Origin: JBAXQQ01 sp037131695
Lineage (GTDB): Bacteria > Armatimonadota > Hebobacteria > CAIYQO01
Assembly (NCBI GenBank): GCA_964638715.1
Contig: CAZWZF010000025.1
Location: 1 to 61,246, forward strand
Length of the DNA stretch: 61,246 nt
Direction of reading: 5' to 3'
Numbering within the stretch: the first letter of the stretch is position 1; each line of letters opens with the position of its first letter. The position numbers were made by a program, and so were the translations under genes. The notes under the pieces were generated by a model that saw only the letters and a list, made by a program, of their open reading frames with translations, had not been told where the DNA came from and did no database searches. Positions 45,289-53,915 of the stretch are shown one piece after another.

Positions 45289-46557
45289 ATGAAAAAATAT
45301 TTAATTATTATAATTTTTATCATGTCAGTTTTTTGGGGTTATGCTGAAATTGTGACTTGCAAGGAATTCTTTTTTACGTTTACACTTCCGACTAACATTA
45401 AGTTTACATCACAAGATGTAAAAGATTTTGCTACAGATATTGATGTTGAAAATGATGAAGGCGCAAGTTTAGCATATATATATACATTAGATAAAGGAAC
45501 GAATGTAATAATTAGTGGACAACATCGTGATGAAGCTGATCATGAATGTAGTATCATAGATCTGACAGGTGATTTTATAAAATATGTTAAGGCTGCTGAT
45601 AAGAACGCCACTTTATCTATCTTATATGGAAGAAATAAAAAATGGGGATATATAAAAATAACAAAAGATGGCACTGGCAGCAAGTGGGAAGAAAACGGAA
45701 TAGTTAAAACAACAAGAGGTGTTTTTGCAACAGGAAATGGACCGGATAATGTATCCATTACTTTAACGGCACCTGCTAATGAATATAGCAATTATGAAGA
45801 GACAATGATTCAATTAGTAAAATCAATAGTTTTTACTGGTAAAAAACCTTTTGATAATGAGAACGCAAATAATAATAATACCACTACAACCAGTCCTATT
45901 ATCCAACAAACACCAATTATACAAAAGACTCAAAAGGATAATACATTTCAAGATATACATCCGCAAAAAGAATTTAATGGTACAAAATTGCCTTTATCAA
46001 ATGACCTTTTAAAGAAAGTAGCTGGTGATTGTTCTTTCAGTTTTCGCGGACGGTTGGTATCAGTAGCAAGTAAGATGTATGACGACAATTGGAATTTTGG
46101 TAATGGATGGGGAACTTTTGATATTCGCGGGTGGGATTTATTTGCGGGAGTAGTCGGTTTTGATGACGACCATCAGGATGAAAAAGGAACTGCAACAATT
46201 TTAGTAGATGGCGAACAAGCATATACCATAAATATTCGTGGCGGTGTAGCTCCTGATTTATTTGGAGCAACTTTAATAGGAAAGCAAACGATGACCATTA
46301 AAACAAATAACAGCAATATTCGATTTATAATACCACATCTATTAAAAAGAGGCGATTACAATCGTTATGTCTGTCCAATCTGCGGTGAAAAGCAGCCTTA
46401 TATATTAATACCCAATAATTTTAAACGCGAGTTGTATGAAAACCAGAAATTGTTGGATGCTCATTTTATTGCATCACACGGAGCAAAATGCCCAATATGT
46501 AACGCGAGATTCTTTTTTAAGACCGACCTGCAAAATCATATAAAGACGGCTCATTAA
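45289..46557 (+). CDS. Exported NPCBM-like / C2H2 protein lacking a CsgG domain
   Basis: A 422-residue exported protein with signal peptide (YLIIIIFIMSVFWGYA). Residues ~20-180 form an extra N-terminal domain that resembles a PsbP/Mog1-like fold (FFFTFTLPTNIKFTSQDV), seen in no other paralogue. A linker, an NPCBM-like domain (FDIRGWDLFAGVVGFDDDHQDE) and two C2H2 modules follow. The first finger has about 14 extra residues between its Cys and His pairs; the second, CPICNARFFFKTDLQNHIKTAH, ends the protein. The CsgG-like part is absent. The ATG at 45289 follows GAGG and is preferred over the GTG at 45283. Confidence 0.78.
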   Translation: MKKYLIIIIFIMSVFWGYAEIVTCKEFFFTFTLPTNIKFTSQDVKDFATDIDVENDEGASLAYIYTLDKGTNVIISGQHRDEADHECSIIDLTGDFIKYVKAADKNATLSILYGRNKKWGYIKITKDGTGSKWEENGIVKTTRGVFATGNGPDNVSITLTAPANEYSNYEETMIQLVKSIVFTGKKPFDNENANNNNTTTTSPIIQQTPIIQKTQKDNTFQDIHPQKEFNGTKLPLSNDLLKKVAGDCSFSFRGRLVSVASKMYDDNWNFGNGWGTFDIRGWDLFAGVVGFDDDHQDEKGTATILVDGEQAYTINIRGGVAPDLFGATLIGKQTMTIKTNNSNIRFIIPHLLKRGDYNRYVCPICGEKQPYILIPNNFKRELYENQKLLDAHFIASHGAKCPICNARFFFKTDLQNHIKTAH

Positions 46558-46625
46558 ATAATGTTAATGTTATAAATCCCGTTAATCATATTAATCATGT
46601 CCCCAAAAATAGGAAGGAAGAAATT

Positions 46626-48278
46626 ATGAGACTAATTTTAAGTATGCTGATTTTCAGCATTTTAGGCTTTCTGCCATGTGGCGCATTTGCCCTGGTAGAT
46701 TTGCTTAGCCAAACATCTGAAACCATGACTCAGCAATTGGTAACAATGGCGGAGAAACGCGGAGTCATTGCGGGTGAAACCCTGGTTATTGCTGAGTTTG
46801 ATAACATCAATTGCAAAGGCGATGCTTTGAAAAGAATATTTCAGGAAAGGCTGATAACTTCATTCATCATGAATGATAAAGTATTTTTCAATGTTGTGGA
46901 AAGAACACAATTGGACAAAGCTATGAAAGAGCTGAAGATGGATATCTCCGGCCTGACCGACCCGGACATGCAGAAGAAACTGGGCAAACTGCTGGGTGCT
47001 AAATATATATTGTTGGGTGGAATATCAGAGACGAATGGCGCAGTCACCTTTGAAGGAAGAATCGTGGCAATTGAAAACGGCCAGAGCAAAGCCGCCACCC
47101 GCCAGACAATAACAAATCTTAACGCGACACCAACGGCAAATATCGACCCGGCAGCACCCGCAACACCAAACAACCCGGTAATAAACACCACTCAAAATGT
47201 TAACCCAGAGAATAATGGGAAGGGCACCTACCTTGCCCCGCTGGAGAATGGCGGATTAACCGCCGGAACCCATTATAAACAGGAATGGAAAGAACGCATT
47301 GGCCTAAAAAACACCGTAAGTTTTACCGCGGCGGATTTTACAGGAGATGGTAAAAACTCTATAGCAATATCATCGTTTAATTCGGTTGATGATCAATCGA
47401 GAGTTATACATGATATCAGTTTACTACAATGGAATACAAACAAATTCAAAACTTCAACAAAAAAACCATTAAGTTTATATTCTGGTTACTTTTATAATAT
47501 GAAAAATTCTCTTATTAACTTCCCACGTTTATCATTCGGAATTATGAAAAAAGATGATAAAGATAAAACAAACATGTTATCTTACGGTCCGTTTCGTAGT
47601 AATATAAATCAAACAGGTGGGTATAGTTATCCTTATTATATTTCAATCACATTTGACAAAGATTCTGAAGAAATGGATACTCTTGAAACTGAATCTGACC
47701 TCTATTGTCCTTCTCAACATTGGGATACATCAGCATCACTAAGTTATGATTCTAACTATAGGAAAGCAAAAGTAAAAAGTAAAGACAAAGAATATTTTAG
47801 TAATATTACACATGAATCAAATTTCTACAGCTATACCTTTGGAGATAGTGATGACGATGGGCAGCCAGAAGCGGTAGTAACAACATTTAAAATTGATGAA
47901 AAAGACAAAGAAAAGAAAAAAGTATTGCCAGGTCCGTTAAAGGTAATATCCACCAGTGGTCAGGATGAATTCGTATCAGAAAAGAATTATGGTACCGCGG
48001 TGATATTATGGAAGCCAAATGAAAAATCAAATCCTTTCATCGCGGTATCAAGCTGCGGTATTGATGATACTGGAAAACCGGAAAAAGACGCATATATCTA
48101 CCTGTTGCAGATGGATGAAAAAGAAGGCAAATATGTGGAAATATGGAAAAGCGGACGTGTAGGAGATAAAGTAGTCGATTTACAAGTCTGCGATGCTAAA
48201 AATGAAGGAACAGTCGGGTTAGTAGCCCTGGTAGAAGATAATAACAACACCTATTTCGTGAAGTTTGTTGTCGAATAA
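46626..48278 (+). CDS. Exported CsgG-like protein with FG-GAP-like tail
   Basis: A 550-residue exported protein with signal peptide (LILSMLIFSILGFLPCGAFA). Residues ~50-160 are CsgG-like (ETLVIAEFDNINCKGDALKRIFQE, VERTQLDKAMKELKMDISGL..P). After a Pro/Thr/Asn-rich linker, the C-terminal part has Asp-rich calcium-binding-like repeats (FTAADFTGDGKNSIAI, FGDSDDDGQPEAVV), suggesting an FG-GAP or propeller-type module. A paralogue lies at 50909-52513. AGGAAGG precedes the start. It is the last gene of the P4 operon and is followed by a terminator. Confidence 0.8.
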   Translation: MRLILSMLIFSILGFLPCGAFALVDLLSQTSETMTQQLVTMAEKRGVIAGETLVIAEFDNINCKGDALKRIFQERLITSFIMNDKVFFNVVERTQLDKAMKELKMDISGLTDPDMQKKLGKLLGAKYILLGGISETNGAVTFEGRIVAIENGQSKAATRQTITNLNATPTANIDPAAPATPNNPVINTTQNVNPENNGKGTYLAPLENGGLTAGTHYKQEWKERIGLKNTVSFTAADFTGDGKNSIAISSFNSVDDQSRVIHDISLLQWNTNKFKTSTKKPLSLYSGYFYNMKNSLINFPRLSFGIMKKDDKDKTNMLSYGPFRSNINQTGGYSYPYYISITFDKDSEEMDTLETESDLYCPSQHWDTSASLSYDSNYRKAKVKSKDKEYFSNITHESNFYSYTFGDSDDDGQPEAVVTTFKIDEKDKEKKKVLPGPLKVISTSGQDEFVSEKNYGTAVILWKPNEKSNPFIAVSSCGIDDTGKPEKDAYIYLLQMDEKEGKYVEIWKSGRVGDKVVDLQVCDAKNEGTVGLVALVEDNNNTYFVKFVVE

Positions 48279-48290
48279 TTTTTTGTGTAG

Positions 48291-48321
48291 AGGTGCAACA
48301 TGTTGCACCTGTATGTTTTTT
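48291..48321 (+). terminator. Rho-independent terminator of the 44114-48278 operon
   Basis: Perfect palindrome AGGTGCAACA/TGTTGCACCT (48291-48310), followed by TGTATGTTTTTT. Confidence 0.85.
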
Positions 48322-48562
48322 GTATCTTTAACACAATAAGTTAATCATCATTTATTACATCATTCTGTTTTTCTTGTATTCATTGCTGTCTGACTAATCT
48401 TTCATTACAAACACAGAAAAGAGTTTCGGCAAATTATACCAATAATATAGATATTTTAGACATGAAAATTGTAGAAAGTTTTACCCCAAAAAATATCCCA
48501 TCAGATTTCTTTTGATATGTTCTTATTGTTTAATGATCACGATTTTTTCTTTATAAATTAAT

Positions 48563-49651
48563 TTACTTAAATCTTATTTTATCATCAATATTAAAAAAAC
48601 CTACATGTCCATCGCAAAATGCTGCACAAAATCCTTTACCATGTCGTATCGTGTCTATGTCGTCCATCGAACTAATTAGCGTTTTTTCACTATCAGCAGC
48701 GATAACGATAATAGTAGGATTTACGACAGTTCCCAAATTTTTACCGGATAAGTTTATATTATAACCGTATCCTATTTTATTTTTGCTCTCTGGACACAAT
48801 AATACTGTGGGGTCAACATTAATTTTACTCCAAACAGTCGTTGAAACAGGTAAGGTTTCTTCATGGTCTTGTGCATACATTTGAATTGATGCAGTAATTT
48901 GTCTTAAATTTGAGATGCAAGTTTTAACTCGATCTTTTTTAAGTAATATATTATATAACTCTGTCATATCTGCCGATAAAGGTTTAGCTCCATGAGTTAT
49001 TAATAAAGTCTGAATTTCTGGACGGTCGATAGCAATCATTAATGGCGTACCAAATTCATCCATATTGATATGCTTAGCATTGCATGCAGAAATTAAACTA
49101 GTACTACTCGAAAGATCCATTATTCCTGGCAATAGTTTCATTTTAGCATTGGCATTAGCACCATGGTTTAATAAATATTCAACAATTATTTTGTTTCCTC
49201 TATTGCGATTACTTCCGAAACCGCACGCTGCATGTAATGGAGTAATTCCATATGTTGATGCATCATTTACTGGAAGACCTTTTTCTACTAAATACTTTAT
49301 AATATCTAATTTTTCTTCCTTAGTAGCCATCAATAACAAAGTTGATCCTGAATAATAAGATTTTAAATCGTTATCACATTTAACTTTTAAATCAGCTCCA
49401 TGTTCTGCAAATAAGGTTAATAACTTAAGGTTGCCTATTTGTACAATATAAAAAACTATTGGAAAATTATCTACATACTTCATGTTAACTAATTGAGGTG
49501 ATGTTTTTATCATTTCTTGTATTTTCGGGTAATCATTTGTCTGAATTGCCGTAACAAACTTTTCTTCTTGATTTGATAATTTGTGAAACTCTTCAGCGAA
49601 TGAATTTCCTAATATTAAACTTATAACCATAATTAAAATTAAAATACGCAT
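48563..49651 (-). CDS. Ankyrin-repeat protein with C-terminal H-X9-DG domain
   Basis: A 362-residue exported protein: signal peptide (ILILIMVISLILGNSFA), four to five ankyrin repeats (~25-230; GNLKLLTLFAEHGADL, LDIIKYLVEKGLPVN, GITPLHAACGFG), and a C-terminal domain like that of DUF1559/H-X9-DG pseudopilin-like proteins. The latter starts CISNLRQITASIQMYAQDH and ends with His, nine residues, then DG (HGKGFCAAFCDGHV). The usual N-terminal prepilin signal helix is missing. The fusion suggests that the pseudopilin-like head is reused as a surface domain. It is transcribed alone. Confidence 0.8.
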   Translation of the reverse strand: MRILILIMVISLILGNSFAEEFHKLSNQEEKFVTAIQTNDYPKIQEMIKTSPQLVNMKYVDNFPIVFYIVQIGNLKLLTLFAEHGADLKVKCDNDLKSYYSGSTLLLMATKEEKLDIIKYLVEKGLPVNDASTYGITPLHAACGFGSNRNRGNKIIVEYLLNHGANANAKMKLLPGIMDLSSSTSLISACNAKHINMDEFGTPLMIAIDRPEIQTLLITHGAKPLSADMTELYNILLKKDRVKTCISNLRQITASIQMYAQDHEETLPVSTTVWSKINVDPTVLLCPESKNKIGYGYNINLSGKNLGTVVNPTIIVIAADSEKTLISSMDDIDTIRHGKGFCAAFCDGHVGFFNIDDKIRFK

Positions 49652-49959
49652 CTATTTATCTCCACAGTAAAACTTTCTAAATATATTCGATATAAATAAC
49701 ATTTTCACCTTTCAATAATTGTTAATAGTTTATAGAATAGAGTTAAATATTAACTCTATCAGTATATAGTAAAAATGGCTTTATCATAACATTATGACAG
49801 GTTGCTTTAACTACCAATTTTATGTATTCTAACATAAGTTACCTAAATAGGTAATTCATCGACGTTATTGTATGCTATAGAATTTATGCTGACAGTAAAA
49901 TGGATGGATATATTTATGATACACAACACCATTTATTGTGTATCTGCGGAGATTTAATT
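49652..49959. other. Divergent intergenic region with palindrome
   Basis: About 310 AT-rich bases between divergent genes, with TTACCTAAATAGGTAA (49839-49854), a possible operator. No ECF-type site. Confidence 0.45.
49839..49854. promoter_or_regulatory. Candidate operator (TTACCTA inverted repeat)
   Basis: Seven-base arms TTACCTA and TAGGTAA around AA, about 105 bases before the start of the zinc-ribbon gene. Confidence 0.35.
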
Positions 49960-50637
49960 ATGTGGCTATGTAAAAAATGCAAACAATTAAACCAGGACAC
50001 AAATCAATTTTGCGGAGGTTGCGGCGGAAAAAGAGTATCATTAGATACAACGTCAAGTGAAGTACAAACGGTTGTTTCTCCAGCCATTCGTAAAGAGACG
50101 TCAATAGTCAAATGTCCTCGATGTGGATTAAGAATTACTAATGCAAATCAATTTCCAATGGAATCAGTCATATGTTCAAAATGTACATCACCCCTCTTCC
50201 CAGAGCATTTTCGTGGTATTATTTCTTGTCCTGAGTGTGGTAGGAAAAATACGTATTCACCTGCAACCATTGATAATCCAAATGCTGCAATTTGTGGTAT
50301 TTGTGGGAAACCGCTCTTCCCAATATTATATATGCAACAGCCTGTTGCCAAGAGCATGACCAATGCGATGAAAGTAGGGATGATCTCGTTATTGGTGATG
50401 ATTGCTGGAGGTGGCAGCTTCATTTGGGCATCCTCTCGAATGGAAGCATATCGCACGGGAATAGGTCAGTTTGCATTAACATTGGATGCTGCTGTAGGGA
50501 ATAGCGATGTTGCAAGTGCCTATCATACAGCCAGTGTTGCATATTATGGTGGAATTGTTGCTATGATTATTGGAGGAGTGTCATTATTGGCTTCTATTAT
50601 AGTGATTGGTATTATCATTAACATTATGAAAAAATGA
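49960..50637 (+). CDS. Zinc-ribbon/RanBP2-like finger membrane protein
   Basis: A 225-residue protein. It opens with a RanBP2-type finger MWLCKKCKQLNQDTNQFCGGCG, followed by two further Cys-pair modules (CPRCGLRI...CSKC; CPECGRKN...CGICG). Two membrane spans follow (VGMISLLVMIAGGGSFIWA and GIVAMIIGGVSLLASIIVIGIIINIM). The ATG at 49960 follows GGAG with 8-base spacing; the frame opening at 49900 has no site. It resembles the other zinc-ribbon membrane proteins of this cluster. Confidence 0.8.
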   Translation: MWLCKKCKQLNQDTNQFCGGCGGKRVSLDTTSSEVQTVVSPAIRKETSIVKCPRCGLRITNANQFPMESVICSKCTSPLFPEHFRGIISCPECGRKNTYSPATIDNPNAAICGICGKPLFPILYMQQPVAKSMTNAMKVGMISLLVMIAGGGSFIWASSRMEAYRTGIGQFALTLDAAVGNSDVASAYHTASVAYYGGIVAMIIGGVSLLASIIVIGIIINIMKK

Positions 50638-50798
50638 AAAGCTTCAAGGATTAAACCCACACATATCTGTCGGTCATATGTTGGTATATTGGTACTATTT
50701 ATTTGATACTTTTATTTCTGCCTAAATCAAAAATTTCCATTCAAAAATTATGGGTTTAGTGACACTCACACTACTATAAACTATATAACATATAACTC

Positions 50799-50834
50799 TA
50801 TTCCCTGCGCCAGTTACATCTGACACAGGGAATA
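50799..50834. terminator. Terminator between convergent genes
   Basis: TATTCCCTG (50799-50807) and CAGGGAATA (50826-50834) with an 18-base loop, between the plus gene ending at 50637 and the minus gene ending at 50909. Confidence 0.65.
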
Positions 50835-50908
50835 AGTATTTCATGCTTCCTATAGTAGATATCATTAACAATGTTTATATTAGATTGTTTTACTTCTCCA
50901 ACACTATC

Positions 50909-52513
50909 TTAATCCGCAACTATCTTAGTCAGATAACAACCTTTCTTATCTTTTGAAAGGATTAGCAATCCTTCTTTTCCTTCATTCTTCGGATCGCCTA
51001 CAGACATATCAATAATTTCGTCACCCTGGCGATCGCTTTTCCATACTTCAGAATATGCCTCTCCATCCCATTGAATTACCATCGCATATCCACCATTGGC
51101 AGTAGATTTTTTATTATCATCTACGATAGTTTCATTATGGCAAGTAATCAGGTAAGTACATTTAACACCGGCAGGTTTCCAATTAGTAAGGCATTCACTA
51201 TATTTCTCATTAGTGATAGCTTTGCGTTCCCCGGTTTCTCCATAAATTTCTATTGAAGCAGGTTTCCTATCACCATTTTCATGATAACGAAGAATGGCTG
51301 TTTCTATTTTTGAATCACCATCAAAATCTCCCGCAGTTAAAGTATCACTCGTACCATATATCCTACGCATATTTCCAAATTCTTTAAAATCATACTTAAT
51401 ATTACCTGTATCATTATCATCTATAATTGGAACTCCTGTAGAAATTATTGGATGATTATTATTATCAATGCCTACCGTCTGATAACTATTATCATGGATA
51501 TTATCTCTAATTTCTGGAGCTAATTTCCTATATAATGCATAACTTGTTCCATTCCATTGCCATAACATAGAACGAAAAATAATTCCACTCATAGTACGAC
51601 TTATACAAGTTGTACAAGAGATAAACGGTGATCCGTTTGTAGGTATTAAGCGAAGGTTCGCTTTCCAACTTACCCCACTATAATTTATATAGTTTAAGTC
51701 TACACTATCACTTGTCCAAAGCGAGTTGAATACATTCTTTTTCCATGAATATACTTTAACATTGGTCCCGTCATTACTATTTTCTACCGTCGCCAACCGG
51801 GGAACACCATCACCACGAAGGTTACCAACAGTGAAGCTTAATATATTACCGCCATTAATCGGCTCACGCCATACTTGTTTGAATGCGCCGCCACCGAGTA
51901 TGCCGCCATTTTCTACCTTGCCAAGTATAGTACCTTTGCCATCGGGCGTAGTATTTTGCGTCGTATCAATGGCCGGGTTCTTCGTTGGTGTTCCCGGTGT
52001 GGTGGTTGCAGGTGGTGTAGTTGTCTGTTGGGTGGTATAGTCCGCCGCCATGATGTTTTCACCGCTTTCAATAGATACCAGGCGAACGTCGAAAGATACT
52101 GCTTCGTGAGCCTCTGATATACTGCCCAACATAATGTATCCAGCACCCAATAGTTTCCCGAGTTTCTTGCGGGTGTCAGGGTCGGTAAGGCCAGTCGCGT
52201 CAATCTTCATTTCCTGCATTGCCTTTTGCAGTTGCGAGCGTTCGACAACCTTGAAATGTTTTGCCTTGATACAAGCGGTAATCAGCTTTTCCTGGAATAT
52301 GCGCGGTACAGCATCGCCTTTAAGGTTGATATTTTCAAACTCGGCAATAACCAGCATCTGCCCCTTCAGATTTATCACATCCTGGTCGGCAAGGAACTGC
52401 TTAACAATATCAGTAGCAGCCTCTTTCATCGGGTCCTGCGCATTGACCGACGCAACAGCTAACAGCATCATGGCGATAATTGCCAATTGCAGGATAATTC
52501 GTTTTATGTTCAT
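50909..52513 (-). CDS. Exported CsgG-like protein with FG-GAP-like tail (paralogue)
   Basis: A 534-residue paralogue of 46626-48278. It has a signal peptide (ILQLAIIAMMLLAVASVNAQ), a CsgG-like domain (MLVIAEFENINLKGDAVPRIFQE, VERSQLQKAMQEMKIDATGL), a Pro/Thr-rich linker with a conserved DTTQN, and a C-terminal Asp-rich module (AGDFDGDSKIETAIL). The linker GTILGKVENGG matches GTYLAPLENGG of the paralogue. It lies 149 bases downstream of the NPCBM-zinc finger-CsgG gene at 52662, mirroring the order in the 44114 operon. Confidence 0.8.
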   Translation of the reverse strand: MNIKRIILQLAIIAMMLLAVASVNAQDPMKEAATDIVKQFLADQDVINLKGQMLVIAEFENINLKGDAVPRIFQEKLITACIKAKHFKVVERSQLQKAMQEMKIDATGLTDPDTRKKLGKLLGAGYIMLGSISEAHEAVSFDVRLVSIESGENIMAADYTTQQTTTPPATTTPGTPTKNPAIDTTQNTTPDGKGTILGKVENGGILGGGAFKQVWREPINGGNILSFTVGNLRGDGVPRLATVENSNDGTNVKVYSWKKNVFNSLWTSDSVDLNYINYSGVSWKANLRLIPTNGSPFISCTTCISRTMSGIIFRSMLWQWNGTSYALYRKLAPEIRDNIHDNSYQTVGIDNNNHPIISTGVPIIDDNDTGNIKYDFKEFGNMRRIYGTSDTLTAGDFDGDSKIETAILRYHENGDRKPASIEIYGETGERKAITNEKYSECLTNWKPAGVKCTYLITCHNETIVDDNKKSTANGGYAMVIQWDGEAYSEVWKSDRQGDEIIDMSVGDPKNEGKEGLLILSKDKKGCYLTKIVAD

Positions 52514-52568
52514 ATTTTTTCCTTTAATTGAGAATCTCTAATGTGGGATTCTCCCACAACCCAATTTA

Positions 52569-52646
52569 TTTAACCACAAAGCAAAGAGCACAAAAGAATT
52601 TTTATTAATTTCTTCTTTTGCGTTCCTTGAGTTCCTTCGCGGTGAA
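52569..52646. repeat. Intergenic palindromic repeat element
   Basis: Imperfect inverted repeat: the left arm begins TTTAACCACAAAGC and contains CACAAAAGAA; the right arm contains TTCTTTTGCG and ends CGCGGTGAA. It resembles the CCACAAAG.../...CTTTGTGG intergenic elements found in several bacterial phyla. It lies between the CsgG-like genes. Confidence 0.55.
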
Positions 52647-52661
52647 TATCTTGTTATTATA

Positions 52662-53699
52662 TTACTTTTTTATCTCCATCTTCCGCATTTCTACCCGCTC
52701 CGCTGCCAGTGCTTTGCCGGTAGAAGTATCAAGAAAACGAGCATTGATAACAACAAACTGTCCTTCATCTGAAATGCTGCCAACCAGAATGACATTACAC
52801 CCGGTTATTTCACCCAGTTTTTTTGCTGTGGACGGGTCTATTACACCAGTAGCCTGCAACCGGAGTTCTTTAAATGCTTTATCGAGTTGACCACGCTCAA
52901 CCAACGGGAAATCGTTATTAATAAGCGACGTCGAAAGATTCTCCGCTACCTTTTCTGCGACTGAAGGTTTTGGAATATCTATAAGATTAAATGTCATCAA
53001 TGCCACTGTAGCTTTATCAATTTTTGCTTTAAGTTCAGGTTTGGCGTCAATTCTTCTACGAAAGGCTAAAGCTAAGGTTTCTAAATCTTTGGGATCAACG
53101 GCATAAGGCCAATCACCTGTAACAGGTTCCATTTTTCCATCCGGTTGTTGCAGTTTCTGATGTGATGTTTTTACATGCTGATCGCGTTCTGTTACCGAAT
53201 TAAACTTTTTATCACAAAATAGACATGATATTTGAGGATTTCCTTTTACTAACTTCGCATTTACTAATACGAAATAAGAAGCAGGATTCCAATTAAATGT
53301 AATTGTTTTTTTACCTGTTAATAAAATTTCAAAATGTTGAACTTTCTCTCCACCTACAACCTTTTTTTCCAAATACTTTTTACCATCTACACTAACTTTT
53401 AATATTAAAGAATAACAATCATTATCCAACTTTACACCCAAATCACCAATAAACTTGTCCCATCCCTGAATATTGTAAGTTACTGAATAAGCATCATTTT
53501 CACTTGTTATATATTCTTCATAATCATCATTTGCAATAGTAATTTTATCATGAAGAAAAGCAAAATCATCATCACCTGCTGTTTTTTTTAAAAGCTCACG
53601 TGTAACTGCATATTCACCATTTTTAAGTTGTTTTACATCTTGAGTAAACGCCAAAAGCGAGCTTAAAGCCAATATCAACACTATTAAAAAATATTTCAT
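52662..53699 (-). CDS. Exported NPCBM-like / single C2H2 / CsgG-like protein
   Basis: A 345-residue protein with signal peptide (YFLIVLILALSSLLAFTQ). The NPCBM-like domain is more diverged (YNIQGWDKFIGDLGVKLDNDC). A single complete C2H2 finger follows (SCLFCDKKFNSVTERDQHVKTSHQ), then a CsgG-like domain (ALMTFNLIDIPKPSV; VERGQLDKAFKELRLQATGVIDPSTAKKLGEITGCNVILVGSI). The C-terminus EMRKMEIKK matches ECRKIDIKK and ECRKNEIKR of its relatives. It is led by ECF-type promoter P5. Confidence 0.82.
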   Translation of the reverse strand: MKYFLIVLILALSSLLAFTQDVKQLKNGEYAVTRELLKKTAGDDDFAFLHDKITIANDDYEEYITSENDAYSVTYNIQGWDKFIGDLGVKLDNDCYSLILKVSVDGKKYLEKKVVGGEKVQHFEILLTGKKTITFNWNPASYFVLVNAKLVKGNPQISCLFCDKKFNSVTERDQHVKTSHQKLQQPDGKMEPVTGDWPYAVDPKDLETLALAFRRRIDAKPELKAKIDKATVALMTFNLIDIPKPSVAEKVAENLSTSLINNDFPLVERGQLDKAFKELRLQATGVIDPSTAKKLGEITGCNVILVGSISDEGQFVVINARFLDTSTGKALAAERVEMRKMEIKK

Positions 53700-53860
53700 T
53701 ATTACCCTCCATTTAACTAAAAAAGGAATAAATATGTCCCAGAAAAATTTGAGACTTTCCCTTTATATATCTAACAACTTATTAAAACTATTTTCAATAT
53801 TTATGTCAATAGTTTATAACATAAATATTGATTTATGTCAGTTTTTATACATCCATTTAT

Positions 53861-53888
53861 TAGTGTCTAAAATTATATAAAAAGTTCC
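53861..53888 (-). promoter_or_regulatory. ECF sigma-type promoter P5
   Basis: On the minus strand: GGAACTT (53888-53882), 16 bases, CACTA (53865-53861). It differs from the others by one base in the -10 box. It lies about 160-190 bases before the start at 53699. Confidence 0.6.
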
Positions 53889-53915
53889 CATATATGATAC
53901 TTTTATATTTTTTTC

